Assembly (NCBI GenBank): GCA_000827495.1
Contig: KN817639.1
Span: 3,708-67,707 of the forward strand
Direction: 5' to 3'
Length of the DNA: 64,000 bases
From: Hypholoma sublateritium FD-334 SS-4
Taxonomy: Eukaryota > Basidiomycota > Agaricomycetes > Agaricales > Strophariaceae
Shown in pieces: positions 34,669 through 45,002 of this stretch. Positions within the stretch are counted from its first letter, which is position 1. Every line of letters starts with the position of its first letter. The notes under the pieces are model-generated. The model made no database searches and had not been told where the DNA came from. It was given only the letters and a program-made list of their open reading frames with translations. The position numbers and the translations under genes are program-made.

Positions 34669-37096
34669 CTAGTTAGTGAGAACAGAAAGACAGAGAGGAA
34701 GCTGAGTCCCCTCCCTGGCGCGCCCACGAATGACAGGAATCATGCTCCCGGCCGGGGCACCTTGTATCTCAATCCCCGGAGGCGGTGAGAATTCGAACTG
34801 CTCTAGTAGCCCAACGAGGGTGGTCTGCAGCTCGAGGATCCTATACCAGTGTTAGGAACCTCCGGACAATTTCAGGACTATGAACTTACGCAAATCGCCA
34901 CCTGAAATGTCATTATAGCTTAGTTCATATGAATCAAGATAGGCAGATGAACACTGCTCACCCTAAGCATCCACGGACACCTCCAGCTGGTAAAAGGAAG
35001 TATGTTAGTAATCCTGCTTTGCCACAAATGTCACCAACGTACAAAAGGTCAATCTGCGTAACGGCATGAGCACGGTGCGCACACAAATGGGGGACAGTGC
35101 ACTCACAAGTTCGCGAACATGCCCATCGTGTATTCCTTGTCACTTGCATTCCCGAGGAATCGCCCCGGGTTCCATTTGTCGGCGTCTTCGCCCCATACAT
35201 TTTTAAGCCTATGAACAGCGAATTAGTAAAACTGTTATCGCGATCCAGGACATTCGGATTTAGCACCTGTTATACGTATATACGGCCATGTAGATACTCT
35301 GGCCTTTCTTGATTGGGATTTCATGCATGATCTTCCCCGTCTTCGTTGTGATGGGGTTGGCGAGTGGTATCACATCGTCTTCAGCGGCAATGCGTGGCAG
35401 CATGAATGCAATGGGATGGAGCCGCAGGGTTTCCTATCGAGCCGGATATTAATGAGTCCAGGGAGAGGCGAATATAGGGCACACGGCGCACCCGAATTAC
35501 GGCGTTGGTATATGTCATAGATTCGAAGTCAACGACACCCAAGCAGTCGGGTGTTAGACTCTGCGATTTAATGGTTCGAATTTCTTCGCGCACGCGTATT
35601 TGATCATCTGGATGGAGCGCGAGGTCGTAGAGCAACCAGCTCAGAGACATTGCGGTGGAGTCATGGCCCGCTAGCATAATGGTTCTGGGTTGCACAGAGG
35701 AGCGTCAGGTAATTAAATATTCTTTTCAGGAGGACAACTGACGCCATTTGAGAGAGAAGTTCGTCTTCATCCAATTTGCGCCTGGCGTCAATGGAGGAGT
35801 TCGATCGTACTGAGTCCCGCATCAATTTAGCGTGTACAATTTTGCATAAGATATGACACCTAAACATACCCAGTATACTGAGAATATCCCGATTTTCATC
35901 GTCGCAGCTTATGCTCGCGGCACGCTCGTTGATGACGCTGCGTGCTGCCTGTTTGGAAATTTTAAGAAACCTACGGAAGCGGCGCACTTGACGTGCTGGT
36001 AGATATTCAACATAGCGGAGAACATCGGGTGGGATGAACCGCCACAGAGAGGTAAAAAACAATGTGCCTTTGTCGGGGAACAGGAGACTGTCGGCGCTAA
36101 AAACGGGTGGAAGTCAAGTGCCAGGGGCAAGCCAGGGGTGAGCTCAATAAAGTAATCACGTAAGCACACCTACAAGAGGTTGGTGAACGCTTCGGACAGT
36201 TCACCGACGCCTCCGGCATCCACGGCATTGAACTGATGTTCAAACGCGGCTGCAAAAAAATGGGGATCAGTGACGGAATGACTTTTGTATTGCTTGAATA
36301 ATTACCCTCGCCTATATTGTCGAGCATGAGCCGGGAAATCCATGTCGTGACGTCGAGCATAGGGCCGTTAATTCTTACTTCTTCCTTCCACTTTTCTGCG
36401 AGCTGCTCCGAGGTGAGCATCATCACGGACGGATAGATATTTCAGGGTAATTACCATTGTAGCGGACCTTTGAAAAAGAGGCAAGAAGGAACGTAGACGG
36501 CTAATATCAAACGCAGGGTTCATTACTTTCTTATGCCGTTTGTGATCATCGCCTATTCAGATATGAATTGCTGCCTCGTGAAGGGATCATGGACCACATA
36601 CCAGAAGCCCAAAATATTCCTCTGCCCATCATGAGGCGAATTGCTTGATTTGTATCATGAGGCTTGGGGTAGCGGTAGCTCGATATTTGGACTATATGAT
36701 GTAGCGCTTTCGGGTCTGCCAGCATCAGAATATCTTGCTGCAGAAAGTTCAGCGCCAGCAAGGATGGAGAGTGGCGCCCAGAAAGCATACCCCAAAAGAG
36801 CCAGATATCTTGCAGGCTGCTCCGTACTGAGCGATCCAATTGTATTCCAGCTCCCCCGCATCGTCTTGATGCTGCAGCTCTACATTGTTCCCTGTTGAAG
36901 ATTGGTCAGAGGGTTTATCCAACGACTCGACTTGACTGTAGTTCCTACCAAACACAAAGGAAGGAGATGTCGGCCCTTGAATATAGGCTAGCGGACGCGC
37001 CTTGAACAGTCTACGGGCGACAAGGTAGAGGAACAGGCAGCAGAACCCGATAAGCAGCGGGATGTTCAAATTGAGAGTCATACTCCCAGAGTACAT
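34669..37096 (-). CDS. Cytochrome P450 monooxygenase (first of two)
   Basis: A heme-thiolate monooxygenase, ER-anchored by an N-terminal hydrophobic segment (NIPLLIGFCCLFLYLVARRL) and a proline-poor linker. The start is the ATG at 37096 or at 37081. Later landmarks are the I-helix AGHDSTAMSLSW (a variant of AGxDT), the K-helix ExxR as ETLRLHP (formed across a splice at about 35500), and the PERF-region WNPGRFLG. The heme loop is FSGGVRGCLG with its cysteine ligand. The heme loop is assembled from three tiny exons: 35043-35053 (11 nt), 34962-34986 (25 nt) and 34890-34901 (12 nt). The gene has well over ten introns. It is transcribed away from the squalene monooxygenase across a shared 1.4-kb upstream region. 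The substrate is unknown, but a triterpenoid or sterol is a reasonable guess from context. Confidence 0.88.
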
Positions 37097-38543
37097 TTCA
37101 AGCTGTGGAATAGAGATGAACACTAGAGGCAGGCTAGAGGAAAGAAGGAATAATTGTCTTTTGAGTATCCCCAACTTCAAACAACGCGACTGGCAAGCTT
37201 GGATTGCGTTCCAAAGATAGCGTTGAGGGTCCGATCAAGAAGACTCCGACTTGCGAGCGAATACCGGTAGCCGCACTGGCCGTATGAACTACAGATCCAG
37301 GAGGGATCTTTTACACAAGGCTCTTATCTACATAGAGCTTTCATGAGGTGTCTTCTTTCCATTCCTACGGTTGACTGTTCGTACGAATTTACCGCCGACG
37401 TTGGTATTTATGAGGTGACGTACAAGAGCAATTATTGATTTGATGGGGTCCCAATGGGGTCCCCGCTTCGAAAAGGGTGGGCTTCAGCTCCAAGCCTCGG
37501 GCCGGCGAGTCAAACTGCAATTGGACTGCGAGGCCTAGGTGACTTTTGGGTAAGTTTATTGGGCAATTATAACAACAATCTTTGAAGTTGACCCTAGAAT
37601 TTGAGATAACCCGACGATATCCTAAACAGCGAACAGTGAAACCTCAAAGAGTCGAAGAAAAATGGCCCTAGCGCCTAATTTGATGACAAATGGCACTTGC
37701 CTAAATTGGCTAAAATGGCAATTCACAAGCAATTCACCAAACCATCACATACTACTTAGCCTCAACTCCACGTACATTGAGAAATACCATGCTAAGTACT
37801 AGCTCCGTATCCTCACATTTGGTTTTCGGAGTCCTCATACGAGCGCTACCCTGCACACTTACTGCACACAAACACGCTGCCAGCGGGCACTAGCACTGGG
37901 CAGCAATTTGAAGGTAGGCATGGCGAATTTGATCAGTCGGGTCGGAAATACCAGTGGACAATTGTTCCTGCGGTAAGCTTCATTTCCAGATACACGGAGT
38001 TCGAGAAATCTGAGGGCTTAGAAGGGCCAGGGAAGAACACATCGATCATCCTTTCACGACGCCAATTACTGCCGCGTCACGCTCCCCAGAACTCGAGACT
38101 ATCATCCACAACAATGGCTTATCGCGACTCGGGGTTGAGTTCTTCGACTTTGAGTCCTTTCGGGAGGAAAGTTTTGGCAACTTCCATCCTTCGGGGTCCG
38201 GACTGCAATCATCACGTCAAGATGAATGGCTCACAGGGTCCGAACTCCGGACAGAACACTTTGCCAGCAGAGGTGATGCGCTTAATGATTGAATCAGTGA
38301 GTCCTACACTATGCCGCAAGGGATTATGCTGAAATTATCTCTTTGGGGTGTCCTTAGGGTTCTCTGATGGAGCTTGCTTCCTATCAGCGATACATACCGG
38401 CTTATATCGTGGCAAAAAAAACGCCAACAACTTCCTAGTATGGATCTGTGTAGCCCGCTTTAGGCCCTGTAAAGATCGCATCCGACTCCGGGCAATAAAA
38501 AGGTAGTCAATGTTCGGACTCAACCGCTCGTTGTTCAACTACT
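37097..38543. promoter_or_regulatory. Bidirectional upstream region, P450 (-) and squalene monooxygenase (+)
   Basis: About 1.45 kb separates the divergent start codons. I could not identify a certain binding site. GTCACCTCAT, read on the minus strand near 37409, loosely resembles a sterol-response element, which is weak evidence. A fragment with an F-box-like start (LPAEVMRLMIES) lies inside at 38114-38300. Confidence 0.35.
38114..38332 (+). pseudogene. Possible 5' fragment of an F-box gene
   Basis: A 72-codon frame beginning MAYRDSGLSSSTLSPFG ends in LPAEVMRLMIES followed at once by a GTGAGT donor-like string. LPxE(V/I)xxxIIES is the usual opening of an agaricomycete F-box. No continuation is found before the squalene monooxygenase gene, so this would be a truncated copy. 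Confidence is low because the match is only about a dozen residues. Confidence 0.3.
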
Positions 38544-40261
38544 ATGCACCCGACGCACTATGATGTTGTCATTGTCGGCGCAGGAGTAGCGGGGTCCTCT
38601 CTGGCCCATGCACTCGCCACACTTCCCCGAGAAAAGCCCTTGCAGATCGCCTTGATCGAGCGCTCGTTCGAGGAGCCCGACCGGATTGTCGGTGAGCTCC
38701 TACAGCCGGGGGGTGTTGACGCTTTGAAGACCCTCAAAATGACCTCCAGCGTCGAGGGAATTGACGCCATTACCGTCACCGGTTATATTCTAGTCGAAAG
38801 CGGCGACATGGTGCGCATTCCATACCCGAAAGGCAAGGAGGGCCGAAGCTTCCATCATGGGCGCTTCATCATGGGTCTGCGTCGTGTCGCCCTCGAAAAT
38901 CCCAATGTTCATCCCATCGAAGCCACCGCAGCCGACCTCATCGAATGCCCCTGTACTGGCCAGGTTATTGGAGTCCGAGCCACCTCCAAGACAGCACCAG
39001 CGCCGTCGTCCATAGATGCACAGCAGACTCCGCCGGCGCCATTCTCGGTATACGGTGATCTCGTCATCGTCGCAGACGGGTGCTTCTCCAATTTCCGCAA
39101 CGTCGTGATGGGTAAGGCTGCCTGCAAAGCGACCACAAAGAGCTATTTCGTAGGCACAATTCTCAAGGACGCCGTTCTCCCTGTCGCTGGCCATGGCACA
39201 GTCATCCTTCCGCAAGGCAGCGGTCCGGTTCTGCTCTACCAAATATCCGAGCACGACACGCGCATGCTCATCGACATCCAGCACCCCCTTCCTTCTGATC
39301 TCCGGGTGCGTACGTTCGTAGTGATGAGGACTTGGCTCTGACTGTATTCGCACTCTATTTAGGCGCACATCCTGACAAACATCCTTCCGCAACTCCCCGC
39401 ATCGATCCAGGGCGTTGTGAGCGACGCGTTCACGAAAGATAGAATTAGGCGCATGCCAAACTCGTTCCTTCCGTCGGTGCAGCAGGGAAGCCCGCTTTCC
39501 AAGAAGGGCGTCATCCTTCTCGGGGATTCGTGGAATATGCGGCATCCCCTCACAGGCGGAGGCATGACTGTTGCTCTCAACGACGTTGTATATCTGAGAA
39601 GCATCTTCGCCTCCATCCAGAACCTAGATGACTGGGACGAGATTCGGTATGCGCTTCGGCACTGGCATTGGGGCCGCAAGCCTCTGTCCTCGACGATCAA
39701 CATCCTGAGCGGCACCCTTTACGGGTTGTTTGAAAAAGACGGTGCGTCGTGATCATCATCATATGGTGTTTGTGTGTGTTTTAAATGGCGTGCAGACGAC
39801 GATTACAGAGCACTTCGCAAGGGCTGCTTCAAATACTTCCAGCTAGGCGGAAAGTGCATTGACGATCCCGTATCCTTACTCTCAGGGTGTGCCTTTTCCA
39901 TTCTTTTTACAGAACCTTCTGACTGACCGTATTGTATATAGTCTGTCGCCGTCTCCGCTTCTGTTATCCAGCCACTTCTTTGCTGTCATTCTGTACGCCA
40001 TCTGGGTTGTCTTTACGCATCCGCGGGTTGGTTCGTCAATGTCTGCCAACCCAGCGGACGTCAAGCGCGTTTACGACATCCCTTCGGCCGACGAATATCC
40101 GCAACTCACACTCAAGGGCATACGGATGGTACGCACATTAGTGTTTTATTTCAGGACACTGACGTATTCATGAGGTGTGATAGTTCTCGCAAGCATGCGG
40201 CGTGTTTTTGCCTGTTCTCTGGAGCGAGATACGGTGGTGGGCTCCATGCGAGTCCTCTTAG
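38544..40261 (+). CDS. ERG1: Squalene monooxygenase (squalene epoxidase)
   Basis: This FAD-dependent ER enzyme converts squalene to 2,3-oxidosqualene, the entry step to sterols and triterpenoids. Five exons give 498 residues: 38544-39305, 39363-39741, 39796-39886, 39942-40128 and 40184-40261. Motifs in order are VVIVGAGVAGSSLAHALA (FAD dinucleotide fold), ERSFEEPDRIVGELLQPGG, VYGDLVIVADGCFSNFR and GDSWNMRHPLTGGGMTVALN. The last is the family hallmark, although usual sequences have GDAFNMRHPL, so Ser-Trp here is a small departure. The C-terminus has a hydrophobic hairpin (LLLSSHFFAVILYAIWVVF) for membrane attachment. Its neighbours are a divergent P450 upstream and two acyltransferases and another P450 downstream. 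Whether it is the only copy in the genome or a cluster-dedicated paralogue cannot be told here. Confidence 0.94.
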
Positions 40262-41307
40262 TTGAATGGCTTCGTTCGAGGCCCTTGATTCCCGAGTGAA
40301 ATATCTGTACTTATATCTCAGCACATGATCCTTTGAATAGCTTCTGAAGATTGATACTAGATAGATACCTGATTACTGATAAATTTGTGATAAACCAACA
40401 ACTACTTATTTAATTTGTAACCCTTGTTCAATGCAAATTCTACTTGTACAGTGTACTATCGATAGGCGCTCAGGCTTAGCAAGTTGACCTTGAAAAGAAA
40501 GTCGACGCGACATCTACTATCTACATTCTCGTCACTTGTTCCCGAGTCTCGACACCCTAAGTTGACCCTAAGCTTGCCCTAGCATTTTTCTGATGAATTG
40601 GTTCTGAGGCGTTTTGCACGCCACGTGGACCAACAAGGTGTAATATTTGGTAGTCTTTGGTAACGTGCTGCATTAAAAACAAAACGATCTTCCAACAAAA
40701 AGAGTATCACGCGGCTTACCCGAGTCGCTTACATTCGTTTCCTTCTATTTGCTTTCTCGCCAACTCCAACCACCAAGCACGCCTGAATCTAACGCGATTT
40801 TGGCGGGTTCTTACACCCCAGTCTAATTCGATTTAAATAACAACGATGCTCGAACGATGCCGGCCCACGTTGCAACTCTTGATATGGTTCTGAGTATATT
40901 ATTGGCGGGTCGGTGTTTGAGCTGTCCTCTTATCTTTCGTTCGTCCAATGGAACGCGTCGGAGGAACAGTCTCTCGCCTTATCCCAGGACTCAGTACCGA
41001 CTGCGCAGAAGCTCACAACAGTGAATCCCCGAACTCTGCGCCGCAATCGAAGAGGTACCGTGGAGCCTCCGAAATCATTGAACCAGATTGAATCTTGTAT
41101 GGAATTCGATGTCGGACGTCATAATTTCCATGTAATTTCGCTTTTGTTTCGATCTATTCGGGTTCCCTGTTCCCCTTTGGCGATAGACTGGTTGATGCTC
41201 CCAGGGCCGCATTTCTGTCCGCCAAATGTTGGCTGAAGCCTGAAAATACTCCCCCCAAAAATCGACTTGCCTCACTTCGCTTCCTCTCTACATTCACCAC
41301 CGTCGAC
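40262..41307. other. Spacer with the promoter of acyltransferase 1
   Basis: No gene is seen. A CACGTGG E-box-like string lies near 40622. The open frame at 40913-41236 has no supporting features. Confidence 0.4.
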
Positions 41308-42843
41308 ATGTACACTGAACAAGGATACGCGTATTACCCTTTGACGCTGTACGATGCAATGTTCAAGGATGCATCTGTCGTCATGGGATGGCTAGTGGAA
41401 GGCGCGTTGGACATCAAAATATTGGACAACGCCCTTCATCGACTGGTTTCGAAGTGGCCCATGCTCGCAGGGAGACTCGAGTTGACTGAGGTGCGACCCA
41501 TCGCTCAAATTCTCCTCATTATCTATTAATCGTTTCGACAGAGCTCTCTTATTCGAGTGAAAGTTCCACTGGATTTAGCACCATTCTCTGCAGAATATGC
41601 ACCATTCACTCTTACATCGAGAATATCGGACGTCCCAATTACAGATTATGTTCAACTCCCTCTTCCAGTCGTTTCGGATGTCCTCCCAAGTTCGCTTTTC
41701 ATGTCACCCAGCGCACCCAAGTCCCCCAGCGCCTGGCTCACCAATAAGCTGCCTCTGACGCTTTGGCATCTTACTTACCTTACCAAAGGCGACCAGAAAT
41801 ATACCTGCATCGGTGTCACGTTCCTCCATGGGCTCTTCGACGGCATGGGAATCGCATCCGTGATCCACGCACTTGAAGCGGAGTCTCTTAATAAGCCCTG
41901 GACAGTCCCCCTACCCTTGCATATTGGATCCAACGAAAACCAGCTCCAAGTTTTCCTTGATCAGGCGGAACGCGATATGTGCAAACGCGAGGAAGCCGTC
42001 CCGAATGATTACCGAGCCGTGTCGGTGTACGGACTGTGGCTCATCATCACGTTTATGCTTTGGAATCTCTGGCAGGACAAATGGCACAAGGCTCATTCTC
42101 GGCTCATTTTATTGCCGGCAGGCGTATACGAAGGGTTGGTCAGGGATGCTAGAGCAGCCATGGCGCAGGAGGGCAAGACGGACGTACGTTTGTCGACCGG
42201 CGACGTTCTGACGGCGTGGCTGTATAAGGTAAATTTCTTCAAATAAATGCAATAACTATCTGAATCTTCTATCTAGACCATCTACTCCGGGGATGAATAT
42301 ATGAATAGTCGCATCAACCTTTCCAACATGGCGTCCTTGCGGCTGCTCTCGGATGGGGTGCTGGACCAGTACGCGCACAATTGCTTCATCCCAATTGCGT
42401 ATCCTATGTTCACCATCGCAGAGCTGAAGGCCACACCGATTCACTCTCTCGCATACAAACTCTCCATTGCCCGATCTACGCTATCCGTTGGCCAGGCCAT
42501 CTGTGTGTACAATCACCTCAAAGACTGCGCCAAGCCCCGCAAAAGCTTGTTCGATGCGAAATTCGTCGTCCCATACCGCAGCGACGCTGACGAAAACCTC
42601 TGTATGTCAAATATGTCCGTCGCACGCATCGCGGATGTAAACTGGCGCGGCCTAGGCGGCGGGCGCACTCTGTGCCGTTACAAGAGTCTGATCACTGAAT
42701 CCCCCATTCTAATGTCGAACATCGTGACCATCGCAGGGCGGCTGGATGACGGCGCTATCATCCTGGACGTAGTTCTCAACCGCAAGCGCATGAAATGCCT
42801 AGAAGATGAGGTACACAGGCTGGTTGATCAGACATTCTTGTAG
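41308..42843 (+). CDS. HXXXD-type (BAHD-like) acyltransferase 1
   Basis: Members transfer an acyl group from acyl-CoA to a hydroxyl or amine of a small molecule, usually in secondary metabolism. Three exons (41308-41490, 41542-42228, 42277-42843) give 478 residues. The catalytic motif is HGLFDG, inside TFLHGLFDGMGIAS at about residue 165, with His and Asp spaced as HxxxD. N-terminal features are YYPLTLYDAMF and LVSKWPMLAGRLE, both typical of this fold. The usual plant DFGWG element is not obvious; DVNWRGLGGGR occupies its expected place. The next gene is a paralogue of nearly the same length with introns at the same positions, so a tandem duplication is likely. The substrate is unknown; the neighbours suggest a hydroxylated triterpenoid. 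Confidence 0.82.
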
Positions 42844-43076
42844 AAGTCGTCGCCTTTAAGGGAGGGATTTACGTCACTGTTAACAGCCTATGTGTATTAA
42901 CTTACGATGGAACTCCAAAAACTCGCTATCCCCTCCACGTAAATGATGGACTACTCAATCTAATGACCATGCAATCGTATATAACTGGACACTCTACCTT
43001 GAGTCGCACTACCTACTGCTGTCATCTTCTCCGCTCATTCAAACTCAACATCTGGCGCGACATCAAACCGACTCAA

Positions 43077-44629
43077 ATGTCCGACTCAACCACAGCGATT
43101 TATCCTCTCACCCTGTTCGACGGTCCGAATGGTGAAGCAGGCCTCTTCATTGGCTGGCTCGTAGAGGGAATAATAGACATCCAGCGAATGGAGGCACGAA
43201 TGCGCAATTTGATTGTGAAGTGGCCTCTCCTCGCCGGGAGAATCGAACAAATTAGTGTATGTCATATGCACCCTGGTCTCTCTCTCGTGCATTCGGCTGA
43301 CGTTGCTCTAAGAAATGGGAATCTAACATCATCGTACCATTGGGCGAGTATCCGGAAGGCCATTCGACCTTCCGCCTCACATCAACGGCATCCGAATCGC
43401 CTATAACAACCTACACTAGCCTACCGGTGCCAACAGTGTCGACCCCTCTACCGCGCACACTGTTCATGCAGCCAGACCACCCGATTATTGCTAGGGACTG
43501 GGTGGCACGCGACCTCCCCTTACTGCACTGGCACCTCACTTTCTTCGAGCACCCTGGACAGGAGTACACTTGCATCGGCCTAGTGCTCCCGCATCTTCTA
43601 GTTGACGGGCCCGGATGCGGGGTGCTCCTACGCCGCATCGAATCCGAGATGCTCAACCAGGCCTGGGAGGTTCCGCCGCCACTTCACGCTGGAAAAAACG
43701 AGAACCCGCTCCGACAATATATCGAAGGCGTGCAGAACGACATAGGATCAGGGAAGAGTACGCTGAGGCTTCCATCGCCAATTGAGTACCCAACGATCAC
43801 CCTCGGCGGTATAAGCTTCCTGTTCAAATATCTGTTCTGGCATGTTTGGCAGCGCTTGAGGCACAGATCTTTTTCGCAGCTCATTCGTATCCCTCACAAG
43901 GTGGTGCAAAAGCTTGTGGATGATACGAACAAAGTGGCGGACGTTACAGGAGACGCCGGGGAAGCTACCTTGTCGATGGTGGACATAATGACGGCTTGGA
44001 TATACAAGGTGAATATTCCAAAAATGCTGGCATGTGCTCAGCAGGTCCTAACGATATTTCAAAAGACAGTCTACAGCCGGGAAGCGTCCTTGGGCTGCCG
44101 AACTAACCTCGTGAACATGGACTACTCGCGTGTAGCTCCGGGCCTCACGAAGGAGAACTATATCCACAACTGCTTCACTCCCGTCCAATACCCTGTCCTC
44201 ACAGTGGCGGAGCTCAAGGCGACCGCCCTCCGCGCTCTGGCGCTGCAAATCGCTCACGCCAAGGCGCAATATTCTCTCGCGCGCAGCATCTACACCTACG
44301 AACTGCTTCACGCCGCGACGCAAGGTACCCTTTTTCGCGGCATGTTCCCCAGAGATGGCGTCAACGCCGACGAGGCGATGACGATCTCGAATATGACTGC
44401 TGCGAACTTGGGGAAATTAGACTGGAGCGGCGTGGGCGGGCGCAGGACCGTCTCGGCGGGACAAGGCGTGTTGGTGCACATTCCTGTACTTATGGCGAAT
44501 GTTGTCGTCATCGGCGGAGAGGGTGAGGATGGGTGCCTTTCTCTGCACGCTACTCTAGGAGCTAGGAGAATGAAGGCTTTGACAGATGGTTTACTCAGAT
44601 TGGTCAAGGACGCGGAAATGACCGGATAG
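43077..44629 (+). CDS. HXXXD-type (BAHD-like) acyltransferase 2
   Basis: Tandem paralogue of the gene ending at 42843, with the same three-exon plan: 43077-43256, 43313-44008 and 44066-44629, giving 479 residues. Motifs are IYPLTLFDGPNGEAG near the start, LIVKWPLLAGRIE, the catalytic HLLVDG in LPHLLVDGPGCG, and KLDWSGVGGRR in the position of the family's DFGWG. The second intron (44009-44065, 57 nt) is in frame and stop-free. Reading through it gives one long frame with 19 spurious residues; the paralogue shows that splicing resumes at TVYSRE, matching TIYSGD. The 234-bp gap from the first copy is short enough for head-to-tail duplication. Different residues around the motif suggest divergence in substrate. 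Confidence 0.83.
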
Positions 44630-45002
44630 ATAGTAGTGTCTCAAGTTTGTTTTAGGCGCTATGTAACTGGGGCTGGTCTTGCGCCACCTATGTCAACGAG
44701 CTATGTTCCATTTTCTGTATTCATATTACTTACAATGTGATCCTTGCGCTCGCGAGGAATGCCGCAACTTTCAAAGACTATGAGCCCGTCGATTATCATC
44801 CAGAGCTTAGTGTCCCCCGGGCCTGGCATAAGGTTGATAAGTATAAGTAGAACTCAAGAAAAATCGTGACCCGTCTGCCACTTGGCCTGTTTGCGGTTTT
44901 GCCAGTGGACGAAGAAAGCATATTTGGACCAGTCTTACTAGTACTCGTATGTCACAGCAACTACGTAGGCATCACTGTAATGTGGCCTATACACATCATT
45001 TT
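44630..45002. other. Convergent 3' spacer
   Basis: Lies between acyltransferase 2 (+) and the second P450 (-). No feature is seen. Confidence 0.4.

Noticed and set aside
35570..35585. GGTTCGAAT resembling a tRNA B box
   Set aside because: It lies in P450 coding sequence and no matching A box or cloverleaf arms are present.
38790..39545. 251-codon minus-strand frame within the squalene monooxygenase
   Set aside because: Antisense of a well-supported exon. Composition is typical of reverse-complemented codons and no domain is present.
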